Shown one piece after another: positions 48,396 to 57,823 of a stretch of 64,000 nt of DNA (position 1 is its first letter; each line of letters starts with the position of its first letter). The DNA lies in the NCBI GenBank assembly GCA_913778205.1, contig CAJYUW010000044.1:1-64000 (forward strand), given 5' to 3'. Source of the DNA: an uncultured Curtobacterium sp. (GTDB taxonomy: Bacteria > Actinomycetota > Actinomycetes > Actinomycetales > Microbacteriaceae). Under the pieces are notes generated by a model. It saw nothing but the letters and a program-made list of their open reading frames with translations. It was not told the DNA's origin and did not search any database. The position numbers and the translations under genes were made by a program.

Positions 48396-49091
48396 ATGAC
48401 CACGCAGATCGTCATCCTCGCCGCGGGGATGGGCAGCCGCCTCGGGCGCAGCCTGCCGAAGCCGCTGACGGAGCTCTCCGACGGCCGCACCATCATGCAG
48501 CAGCAGTTCGACAACATCCGGGCCGCCTTCGGCTCGAGTGCCCGCGTGACGATCGTGGTCGGCTACAAGTCGGAGCACATCGTCGAGGCCTTCCCGCAGG
48601 CGAACTTCGTCTACAACGAGTCCTACGACTCGACGAACACCTCGAAGAGCCTGCTCCGTGCTCTCAAGGCCACCGGCAAGAGCGGCGTGCTCTGGATGAA
48701 CGGCGACGTCGTCTTCGACCCGCGTGCCCTGGTGCGTGCCGCCGACATGATCGACGAGGACCGCTCGTTCGTGAGCGTCAACACCGACAAGGTCTCCGAC
48801 GAGGAGGTCAAGTACACGGTCGACGCCGAGGGCTTCATCGAGAAGCTCTCGAAGCAGGTCGTCGGTGGACTCGGTGAAGCCGTCGGCATCAACTACGTCT
48901 CCGCCGCCGACAAGCAGGCACTCGTCCGCCAGCTCGGCCGGGTCGACGACCAGGAGTACTTCGAAGGCGGCATCGAGGCGGCCATCGCCGAGGACGGGCT
49001 ACGCTGGTCGCCGGTCGACATCTCGGACCTCTACGCGGTCGAGATCGACTTCGCCGAGGACCTCGAGCGCGCGAACAACCTGTTCGCCTGA
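48396..49091 (+). CDS. LicC-like nucleotidyltransferase
   Basis: A 231-residue NTP-transferase of the phosphocholine cytidylyltransferase group. The nucleotide-binding motif is ILAAGMGSRLGRSLPKPL, followed by VVGYKSEHIVEAF, YDSTNTSKSLLRAL and the metal-binding LWMNGDVVFD. A C-terminal YAVEIDFAEDLERAN closes the active site. Such enzymes activate a phosphorylated alcohol with CTP. Standing first in a wall-polymer cluster with a CDP-alcohol phosphotransferase-like protein, it could make the CDP-linked substrate used later. The actual alcohol is unknown. Confidence 0.85.
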   Translation: MTTQIVILAAGMGSRLGRSLPKPLTELSDGRTIMQQQFDNIRAAFGSSARVTIVVGYKSEHIVEAFPQANFVYNESYDSTNTSKSLLRALKATGKSGVLWMNGDVVFDPRALVRAADMIDEDRSFVSVNTDKVSDEEVKYTVDAEGFIEKLSKQVVGGLGEAVGINYVSAADKQALVRQLGRVDDQEYFEGGIEAAIAEDGLRWSPVDISDLYAVEIDFAEDLERANNLFA

Positions 49092-49132
49092 CCGGACCCC
49101 ACCCCCTCGGCGGTTCCGCCCGGAGGGAAACC

Positions 49133-49957
49133 GTGACCACAGCGAGTGCGCCGACCGTGCCCGCGGCTGCTGCCCAGACGGCCAGCCGCAGTGCCGGTCG
49201 GCGCTATCGTCATGCGCTCTGGCTGCTGACGGTCCGCGACCTCCGGGTCCGCTACTCCACCTCGGCGCTCGGCTACCTCTGGTCCATCCTCGACCCCCTG
49301 GTGATGTCGGCCATCTACTGGTTCGTGTTCACGCAGGTGTTCCACCGCGGCAAGGTGGGCGAGGAGCCGTACATCGTCTTCCTCCTGTCCGCGCTCCTGC
49401 CGTGGATGTGGTTCACGGGAGCGGTCTCGGACTCGACCCGTGCCTTCACGAGCGAGGCGAAGCTCATCCGGTCGACGACCATCCCGCGCAGCATCTGGGT
49501 CGCCCGGATCGACGCGTCCAAGGGCATCGAGTTCGTCCTGAGCCTGCCCGTGCTCGCGATCTTCGTGCTCGCGACCGGTGCGCACCTGCACTGGGAGATC
49601 CTGCTCTACCCGATCGCGATCGTGCTGCAGTGCGCGCTGATCTACGGCCTCGGACTCATCGTCGCGCCGCTCGTGGTCTTCTTCCGCGACCTCGAGCGCG
49701 CCGTGAAGCTGGTCCTGCGCTTCCTGTTCTACGCATCGCCGATCATCTACGGCACCTCCGCGCTTCCGGAGCGCTTCCGCGACCTCATGGCGCTGAACCC
49801 GCTCTCCGGGATCATCGGCATCTACCGCTCGGCCTTCTTCCCGAGCCAACTGCAGTGGCACGAGGTGATCGGTTCGACGGTCGTGACGATCATCGTCGTC
49901 GTCGTCGGCACGCTGGTCTTCAAGCGGAGCGAGCACCGGGTCCTGAAGGAGTTGTGA
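49133..49957 (+). CDS. Wall polymer ABC exporter permease (TagG/Wzm-like)
   Basis: A 274-residue ABC-2 permease with six helices. LLTVRDLRVRYSTSALGYLW near the N-terminus is the hallmark amphipathic region of polysaccharide/teichoic acid exporters (TagG, Wzm, RfbA). FFRDLERAVKLVLRFLFYAS and LNPLSGIIGIYRSAFF are further typical blocks. It would flip a lipid-linked polymer to the outer face. The GTG start follows GGAGGG, and the stop overlaps the ATPase start (TGATG). Confidence 0.93.
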   Translation: MTTASAPTVPAAAAQTASRSAGRRYRHALWLLTVRDLRVRYSTSALGYLWSILDPLVMSAIYWFVFTQVFHRGKVGEEPYIVFLLSALLPWMWFTGAVSDSTRAFTSEAKLIRSTTIPRSIWVARIDASKGIEFVLSLPVLAIFVLATGAHLHWEILLYPIAIVLQCALIYGLGLIVAPLVVFFRDLERAVKLVLRFLFYASPIIYGTSALPERFRDLMALNPLSGIIGIYRSAFFPSQLQWHEVIGSTVVTIIVVVVGTLVFKRSEHRVLKEL

Positions 49958-50727
49958 TGACGACCACCGACGCGTCCCGACGCAGCACGACCACGACGCC
50001 GGTCATCAGCGTGCGCGGGGCCGGTATCCGGTTCAAGCGGAACCGCCGCGCGAGCCGCAGCTTCAAGGACCTCTTCGCGGGCCGCGACCGCCGGAAGCGC
50101 GGCGACGAGTTCTGGGCGCTCCGCGACGTCTCGTTCGACGTGCAACCCGGCGAGGCGATCGGGGTCGTCGGGCGGAACGGACAGGGGAAGTCCACGCTCC
50201 TCAAGCTCGTCGCCCAGGTGATGCTCCCCGACGAGGGCCAGGTCCGCGTCGGGGCCGGGGTCGCTCCCCTGATCGAGATCACCGGCGGGTTCGTCGGGGA
50301 CCTCACCGTGCGGGACAACGTCTACCTCACCGCAGGCCTGCACGGGATGTCGCGCGCGGAGATCCGGGACGCCTTCGACGAGATCATCGAGTTCGCCGAG
50401 ATCGGTGACTTCGTGGACACCCCCTACAAGCACCTGTCGAGCGGCATGAAGGTCCGCATCGCGTTCTCGGTGATCTCCCGCCTCGACGAGCCGGTGCTGC
50501 TCGTCGACGAAGTCCTCGCGGTGGGCGACAAGGGGTTCCGGGAGAAGTGCTACAAGCGCATCGACGAGCTGCTCGCCGGTGGGCGCACGCTGTTCTTCGT
50601 GTCCCACAGCGATAAGGACCTGCGACGGTTCTGCGACCGTGGGCTCTACCTCGACAAGGGGAACCTGCAGTTCGACGGCCCGATCGACGAGGCGCTCGCG
50701 CGCTACAGCGCCGACTACACGTCCTGA
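49957..50727 (+). CDS. Wall polymer ABC exporter ATPase (TagH/Wzt-like)
   Basis: A 256-residue ATPase. Walker A is GRNGQGKSTLLK, the signature is HLSSGMKVRIAFS, and Walker B is PVLLVDEVLAVGD, all in the forms found in teichoic acid and O-antigen exporters. The RASRSFKDLFAGRDRRK insert before the core is typical. There is no C-terminal carbohydrate-binding domain as in long Wzt proteins, so it probably does not recognise a modified chain end. The coding sequence of its last seven codons is reiterated downstream. Confidence 0.93.
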   Translation: MTTTDASRRSTTTTPVISVRGAGIRFKRNRRASRSFKDLFAGRDRRKRGDEFWALRDVSFDVQPGEAIGVVGRNGQGKSTLLKLVAQVMLPDEGQVRVGAGVAPLIEITGGFVGDLTVRDNVYLTAGLHGMSRAEIRDAFDEIIEFAEIGDFVDTPYKHLSSGMKVRIAFSVISRLDEPVLLVDEVLAVGDKGFREKCYKRIDELLAGGRTLFFVSHSDKDLRRFCDRGLYLDKGNLQFDGPIDEALARYSADYTS

Positions 50728-50870
50728 GCGGGATCGGCAGCGCCGACCCCGCGTCCTGACCGGGGCGGGCAGCGCCGACCCCGCGTCCTGACCGGGACCG
50801 GCAGCGCCGTCCCTCCGCCCCGACACGGCCGGTCGGCAGCGCCGACCGCGGGTCCCGATCGGGACTTCGA
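50706..50870. repeat. 32-bp tandem repeats including the gene's stop
   Basis: Three consecutive 32-base units start at 50706, 50738 and 50770, each beginning CAGCGCCGAC and containing CGTCCTGA. The first unit is the real end of the TagH-like gene (codons Ser-Ala-Asp-Tyr-Thr-Ser-stop); the next two read Ser-Ala-Asp-Pro-Ala-Ser-stop in shifted frames. Degenerate copies follow at 50802 and 50837. The remaining bases up to 50972 carry no gene. Confidence 0.9.
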
Positions 50871-50972
50871 CGCCCTCCACAACGGTCGCCGCGCCGGCTC
50901 CCTCCACAGCACAGGAGGCCGGAGCGCTCCCCGGTGGCCCCGGCGTCGGTGCCCCCACCTACCGTCGACCAC

Positions 50973-51275
50973 ATGCACCCCAGCGCCACCGCCTACCGCG
51001 TCCCGTTCCACCTCGACCGCAGCGCAGCCCCGCGTCGGTACACGCTCGTCAACACCGGCCATGAGCCGGTGGACGGCCTCACCCTCACCCACCTCGGGAC
51101 GGGGTACGCGCCTCCTCTGGCGGTCCGTCGGCTCGAGCCCGGCCGCGGCCTGACGATCGCCGTGTTCGGTGCCCCGGCGGAGGAGACCGGCGTGGTCGTC
51201 CTCCGCTGGCGCCGCCCGGACCGCAGCGAGTACCTCTGGCACGTGCCGCTGGCGGCCGACGCCCCGTGCCGCTGA
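50973..51275 (+). CDS. Small uncharacterised protein
   Basis: A 100-residue protein beginning MHPSATAYRVPFHLDRSAAP. The pattern of alternating hydrophobic residues in RRYTLVNTGHEPVDGLTLTH and LTIAVFGAPAEETGVVVLRW suggests a small all-beta fold, such as an Ig-like or beta-sandwich domain. There is no signal peptide. I do not recognise the family. It sits at the junction of convergent wall-polymer genes, and its 3-prime end is reiterated. Base composition and codon pattern look like a true gene. Confidence 0.6.
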   Translation: MHPSATAYRVPFHLDRSAAPRRYTLVNTGHEPVDGLTLTHLGTGYAPPLAVRRLEPGRGLTIAVFGAPAEETGVVVLRWRRPDRSEYLWHVPLAADAPCR

Positions 51276-51310
51276 CGGCCGGAACCACGTGCCGCTGACG
51301 ACCGACGCAC
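51238..51310. repeat. 23-24 bp repeats across a stop codon
   Basis: CGTGCCGCTGGCGGCCGACG, then CGTGCCGCTGACGGCCGGAA, then CGTGCCGCTGACGACCGACG follow at 23-24 base intervals. The middle copy contains the stop of the small beta protein; the third lies beyond it. Confidence 0.8.
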
Positions 51311-51382
51311 CGGCTGTCGACCCGGCCAGCAACCGTCGCCTCCCGGCCCGGCCCCGGCAGCAGTCGCCGCCGGGACGGCCGG

Positions 51383-52612
51383 TCAGACGTCGCGCTGTGC
51401 GGCGAACGTCCGCCAACGCTCGAGCAGGTGCTCGACGGCGGCGTGGAACCGCGCGGTCGCCGCCCCCGGCGTCGTGTCGCCGAAGTACCGCTCGACCCAG
51501 TGCTGCAGCCGGGCGAGCTCCTCCGCGTCGTGCGCCGCGGCGTCCACCCGCGCGACCACGTCCGCCGCTTCGGTCGCCCGCAGCCAGTTCGCGTCGCCGA
51601 GGTACCCGCGTTCGTCGACGTCGGCGTCCGGGGAGACCGGCCGGGTCACGATGAGCGGCTTGCCCACCGCGAGCCGGTCGTAGATCATCGCGGAGATGTC
51701 GGTGATGGCGACGTCGGCACCGGCGATCTGCCACCCGAGCGTCGGGCCGTCGTCGTACACGTGGTGGGCGGTCGGGTCGGCGGCGTTGGCGGCCGCGATC
51801 GCAGCGACGATCCCCTCGTGCGCGGCCTTGTACGTCGCGTCGAGCACGCCGGAGCGGGGGTGCGGGCGGTAGACGAGCCGGTGGGCCGGGGACGCGAGCA
51901 GCCGTTCGGCGATGGTCGTGCCGTGGCTGGCGATCGACCCGTACGCCGCCGCGGCCCGGTCGCCCTCCCACGTCGGCGCGTAGAGCACGACGGTCCGGCC
52001 GTCGTCGGGCCACGGGACGTCCCCGGCGAAGTGGTCCGCCTGAGGCCGGCCGATGGCGATCGTCCTCGCGTCCAGGTCGTAGTCCCACAGCGCGTCGGCC
52101 AGCCGTTCCCGAGCGGCGTCCCCGGCGATCAGGGCGTGGTCGTACGCCTTGAACTGGTTCGTCGTCATGTACATCTTGTCGCTCTCGCCGTGGTTCACGA
52201 AGACGTGCCACATGCGCCCGTACCGCATCATCTGGAAGTTGCGGGCGTTCTGGTTGACGTAGAGGACGATCTTGGGCGACTGCTCGTCGACGAAGCGTTC
52301 GAGGTCGACGACCTGCCGGGCGTAGACCACGGGCACGGGCGACTCGTCGAGCAGGGCGAGCATGGTGCCGGGGCTGCGCGAGATGATCGCGACGGGGTGC
52401 TCGGCGTGCAGCTCGGCCAGGGGCGCGTACCACTGGCGCACCTGGTACAGGTTCACGGGGCCGTCGGCGAAGTAGACCGCGATCTCGGCCGAGCCCGGCG
52501 CGAGCCGGGGCTGGGTCCGGAGTCGGCGGGCGAGGGCGTTCCGGCTCCGTCGCGACTTCAGGAGTCGCGCTGCGAGTCGGAACGCCGTGCGCAGGTCGCT
52601 GGTGATCGCCAC
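51383..52612 (-). CDS. CDP-glycerol glycerophosphotransferase family protein
   Basis: A 409-residue glycerophosphotransferase of the TagB/TagF group, which adds glycerol phosphate (or a similar polyol phosphate) from a CDP donor to a lipid-linked acceptor at the inner membrane face. Seen are VVLYAPTWEGDR, RLVYRPHPRSGVLD and the C-terminal nucleotide-binding DVAITDISAMIYDRLAVGKP. The N-terminal basic amphipathic stretch (AARLLKSRRSRNALARRLR) may attach it to the membrane. The GTG at 52612 has GAGGAG at ideal spacing. It follows the GT2 gene by 20 bases. Confidence 0.9.
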   Translation of the reverse strand: MAITSDLRTAFRLAARLLKSRRSRNALARRLRTQPRLAPGSAEIAVYFADGPVNLYQVRQWYAPLAELHAEHPVAIISRSPGTMLALLDESPVPVVYARQVVDLERFVDEQSPKIVLYVNQNARNFQMMRYGRMWHVFVNHGESDKMYMTTNQFKAYDHALIAGDAARERLADALWDYDLDARTIAIGRPQADHFAGDVPWPDDGRTVVLYAPTWEGDRAAAAYGSIASHGTTIAERLLASPAHRLVYRPHPRSGVLDATYKAAHEGIVAAIAAANAADPTAHHVYDDGPTLGWQIAGADVAITDISAMIYDRLAVGKPLIVTRPVSPDADVDERGYLGDANWLRATEAADVVARVDAAAHDAEELARLQHWVERYFGDTTPGAATARFHAAVEHLLERWRTFAAQRDV

Positions 52613-52632
52613 GGGTCTCCTCAGGTGATCGG

Positions 52633-53541
52633 TCAGATGATCGGGGGTCGGCCGGCGAGCGTCATCCGCCCGATGGTCAGCCATCCCATGGTCGAGACGG
52701 GTCCGCAGTCGGTCGCCCATCCCTCACGGACGCCGGCGAACCAGGTCGCCAGACGGCGCGGGTGCCGCCACCAGCGGGCGAGTTGGACCACCGCCCACGA
52801 CCCGACGTACAGCGGCCGGAGCACGGCGGGCAGGTTGCGACGGGCGAGCCAGACGCGATTGCGGGCGTTGAGGCGGTAGTACTCGCGGTGCCGCGCGGGG
52901 TCGATCGCGGGGTGGTGCGCGACGAGGTCGCCGGCGTACCAGGTGCGGCGGCCCGCGTCCCACACCCGCCAGGCCAGTTCGATGCCCTCGTGCGCGTAGA
53001 AGTACGGAGCACCCCAGCCGCCGACCGCCCGGTACACGTCCATCGGCAGCACGACCGCGCCCTCCCACACGGAGAAGACCGGCGACGACACCGACGCCGA
53101 CCCCTTGCGGATCCGCGGGGTCCACCGCGTCGGGCTGGCGGCGCCCGTCGGGTCGACCACACGCGGCTGCACGAGACCGAGCGACGGGTCGTGCTCGAAG
53201 AGGGCGATCGCGTCACGCAGGAAGGTCGGAGACGGCACCGAGGCGTCGTCGTCGAGGAAGAACACGTAGTCGCCGTCGACGACGTCGGCGCCCGCGTTGC
53301 GCCCGGCCGGGATGCCGACGTTCCCGGGGAGCGCGAGCGTGCGGACGCCCTCGGGCAGTCCGGTGGGGTCCCAGCCGTTGCCGACGCAGACCACGTCGAG
53401 TTCGACGTCCTGCTGTGCGAGCACGCTCTCGAGCCCGCGGCGCAGGTCATCCGGGCGCGTGCCCTGCGACAGGCTGACCACGGCGACGCGCGGCCGTTCC
53501 CGGTGCGGCACCGCGTCGCGACGGAGGGTCCCGGGCGTCAC
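52633..53541 (-). CDS. Family 2 glycosyltransferase (rhamnosyl-type)
   Basis: A 302-residue GT2 enzyme. It has VAVVSLSQGTRPDDLRRGLE, the nucleotide and metal region GDYVFFLDDDASVPSP with a DDD motif, and a WEGAVVLPMDVYRAVGGWG acceptor region followed by HEGIELAWRVWDAG. The overall organisation resembles WbbL/rhamnosyltransferase-like enzymes. There is no strong transmembrane segment. The GTG start overlaps the stop of the upstream CDP-alcohol phosphotransferase-like gene. Confidence 0.88.
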   Translation of the reverse strand: MTPGTLRRDAVPHRERPRVAVVSLSQGTRPDDLRRGLESVLAQQDVELDVVCVGNGWDPTGLPEGVRTLALPGNVGIPAGRNAGADVVDGDYVFFLDDDASVPSPTFLRDAIALFEHDPSLGLVQPRVVDPTGAASPTRWTPRIRKGSASVSSPVFSVWEGAVVLPMDVYRAVGGWGAPYFYAHEGIELAWRVWDAGRRTWYAGDLVAHHPAIDPARHREYYRLNARNRVWLARRNLPAVLRPLYVGSWAVVQLARWWRHPRRLATWFAGVREGWATDCGPVSTMGWLTIGRMTLAGRPPII

Positions 53542-54365
53542 GCGCGGACCCGCTTCGACGCGATGATGGCCAGGAAGTGCCCGGCGGTGGCGAGGACCGC
53601 GAGCGGGAGGAGGGCGCCGACGAGGACGCGCGACGCGAGCGTGTCGCCGACGACGAGGCCGACGAGCGCGAACACGAACGCCAGGATGCTCAGCTCGACG
53701 GAGTGGTAGAGCCGGTGGAACGGCAGGAACCGCGCTGCCTTGCGGAGCGTCGCGAGCCGCCGACCGGACGGTGCGGTCGAGGCGTCACGTCGGTCGACGA
53801 GCTTCTCGAGGCCGGCGTTCGCGCGTGCGACGTGCACCATGTCGTTGAGCGCCTTGTTGAGGACGATCACGAGTCCGAGCGCGCAGCCGATCGTCGTCCA
53901 CATCCAGTCGGCACCGTGGATCGGCCAGGTCGCCGCGCGGATGCCGAGGGCGATCGGGATGAGCCCCTCGGTCGTGTAGTGCCCGACCTTGTCGAGGAAC
54001 ACACCGGCCGGCGAGTGGGTGCCGCGCCATCGGGCGACCTCGCCGTCGCTGCAGTCGACGAGCATCTGCAGCTGCCCGAGCACGAGCGCGAGCGCGGCAC
54101 CCCAGATGCCCGGGATGAGCAGCGCCGCGGCGACGCTCCACCCGACGAGGATCATGAGGCCCGTCACCTGGTTCGCGCTCACCCGGGTCTTCAGCAGCAC
54201 CCACGTCAGGTACGGCGAGACGTCCCGCAGGTACAGCGAAGCGGTCCAGTGCTCGGCGTTCGCCCGCATCCGGACCGCGTCCGGCTGCGCGATCGCGCGG
54301 AGTTCGGCGATCGAGGTCGGCCGCGCGGCGCGTCCCGTGGTGGCGTCGTCGGTCATGTCGGTCAC
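53538..54365 (-). CDS. CDP-alcohol phosphotransferase-like membrane protein
   Basis: A 275-residue protein with about six membrane segments. The family signature is present as LVDCSDGEVARWRGTHSPAG followed by VFLDKVGHY. The canonical pattern is DxxDGxxAR-G-DxxxD; here the first three Asp are kept, but the fourth, normally the catalytic base, is His. Members join a CDP-activated alcohol to an acceptor alcohol. It may act on the product of the LicC-like enzyme, or be a variant subfamily. The GTG at 54365 overlaps the previous stop (GTGA); an ATG three codons later is an alternative. Confidence 0.85.
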   Translation of the reverse strand: MTDMTDDATTGRAARPTSIAELRAIAQPDAVRMRANAEHWTASLYLRDVSPYLTWVLLKTRVSANQVTGLMILVGWSVAAALLIPGIWGAALALVLGQLQMLVDCSDGEVARWRGTHSPAGVFLDKVGHYTTEGLIPIALGIRAATWPIHGADWMWTTIGCALGLVIVLNKALNDMVHVARANAGLEKLVDRRDASTAPSGRRLATLRKAARFLPFHRLYHSVELSILAFVFALVGLVVGDTLASRVLVGALLPLAVLATAGHFLAIIASKRVRA

Positions 54366-55405
54366 CGTCCCGTGTGCGTCGTCAGCTCGGACGTCCTGGT
54401 CAGGAAGCCGATGATGAACCCGATCCCCCAGCCGACGTGGATGCACGGCAGGACGACGAGGAGCCAGAGGAGCGTCGCCGCCCCGGATCGCCGCGCGACG
54501 GCGACCGCGCCGACCACGACGAAGACGAGGTAGACGGCGGGGACGACGAACCCGAGCAGCGCCCAGACCGCGCCGGTGCCGGTCGCCGCACCGATGATCC
54601 CGACGACGCCGGCGAGGATGCCGACGGCCATCGCCGCGACCATCGCCGGGGGCACGAAGTACCGCAGGCCGTTGTTCGCCGGGAAGCGCCGGGCGAGCTC
54701 GCCACGCCACAGCCCGGTCGCGACGAACTGCCGCACCAGGCGCTTCAGGCTCGGGCGCGGCCGGTACGTCACGACCAGCTCGGGTGTGAACCACACCGTG
54801 CCGCCGGTCTGCCGCAGCCGCCGGTTGAGCTCCCAGTCCTGCCCGCGCTTGATGCCCTCGTCGAAGAGCCCCACCTCGAACAGGCGGTCACGGCGGAACA
54901 CGCCGAGGTACGCCGTCTCAGCCGGACCGGCCTGGCCCCCGACGTGGTGCGGTGTGCCGCCGAGGCCGACCCGGCTGCCGTAGGCGAGCGCGACGGCCCG
55001 TTCGAACGGCGTGCGTCCCTCGGCGTGCATGATCCCGCCGACGTTGTCTGCACCCGACTCCTGCAGGACGCGGACCGCGATGCGCGTGTAGTCGCGCGGC
55101 AGGACGGAGTGGGCGTCGACCCGGACGACCACGGGGTGCTCGGACGCACGGATCGCCACGTTCAGGCCGGCGGGCGTCGACCCCACCGGGTTCTCGATCG
55201 CCCGGATGCGCGGGTCCGCGGCGCTCATCTCCGCGACGAGCTCGTTCGTCCCGTCGATCGACGGCCCGAGCGCCAGGATGACCTCGAACGGGCCGGCGTA
55301 GTCCTGGTCGAGCAGGCTCTGCACGGCGGCACGCACCTCGGTGACCTCGTTGAGCACGGGCATCACGTACGAGACGCCCGGCAGGCGCTGTCCGTCTGGC
55401 TGCAT
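54362..55405 (-). CDS. Family 2 glycosyltransferase with membrane tail
   Basis: A 347-residue GT2 enzyme. The catalytic domain (residues 1-235) has VSYVMPVLNEVTEVRAAVQS, VVVRVDAHSVLPRDY (metal motif), and GIKRGQDWELNRRLRQTGG, the region corresponding to (Q/R)xxRW-like acceptor sites. Two or three C-terminal hydrophobic segments (PPAMVAAMAVGILAGVVGII, AVYLVFVVVGAVAVA, WLLVVLPCIHVGWGIGFIIG) anchor it in the membrane. It resembles succinoglycan ExoA-like transferases. The ATG follows GAGGGA. It is the first gene of the four-gene minus-strand wall operon. Confidence 0.88.
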   Translation of the reverse strand: MQPDGQRLPGVSYVMPVLNEVTEVRAAVQSLLDQDYAGPFEVILALGPSIDGTNELVAEMSAADPRIRAIENPVGSTPAGLNVAIRASEHPVVVRVDAHSVLPRDYTRIAVRVLQESGADNVGGIMHAEGRTPFERAVALAYGSRVGLGGTPHHVGGQAGPAETAYLGVFRRDRLFEVGLFDEGIKRGQDWELNRRLRQTGGTVWFTPELVVTYRPRPSLKRLVRQFVATGLWRGELARRFPANNGLRYFVPPAMVAAMAVGILAGVVGIIGAATGTGAVWALLGFVVPAVYLVFVVVGAVAVARRSGAATLLWLLVVLPCIHVGWGIGFIIGFLTRTSELTTHTGR

Positions 55406-55495
55406 GCGTCCCTCGGTCGGTGGCTGGGTGCGCGGGGCGCACCGCGAGCGGTGCCGCCCCGCAGAGCGACCATGAGCCTATCAAGCCGGGCACCG

Positions 55496-55552
55496 CCAGG
55501 ACGGACGGGAGGCCCGGCACACGTCGTGCACCGGGCCTCCCGTCCGTCCTGG
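55496..55552. terminator. 21-bp hairpin downstream of HtrA
   Basis: CCAGGACGGACGGGAGGCCC (starting 55496) pairs with GGGCCTCCCGTCCGTCCTGG (ending 55552) around CACACGTCGTGCA. It lies eight bases past the HtrA stop on the minus strand and separates it from the wall operon. It is a large member of the GGGAGGC palindrome family. Confidence 0.8.
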
Positions 55553-55559
55553 GGTCGCG

Positions 55560-57641
<2,082 letters not shown>

Positions 57642-57823
57642 GCTGGACGTGCTCCTTTCAAGCTCGTGCAGTCTGTCGCACACACCTGAGCGCCGGTCCT
57701 GGCCCGGCTGCACGCGACCTATGGCGATCTTATGCGTGCGCTGAAGAACGGTCCTCGGCAGCCCTGCAGCGCCCCGCTAGGTTGGTGTCGACCGGCACGA
57801 CGACCGACGGCGGAGGGACCACC

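Noticed and set aside
54366-54794. Longer start for the CDP-alcohol phosphotransferase-like gene
   Set aside because: The frame continues through the upstream glycosyltransferase in another register and gives Arg/Pro-rich nonsense. The GTG overlapping the previous stop is a normal coupled start.
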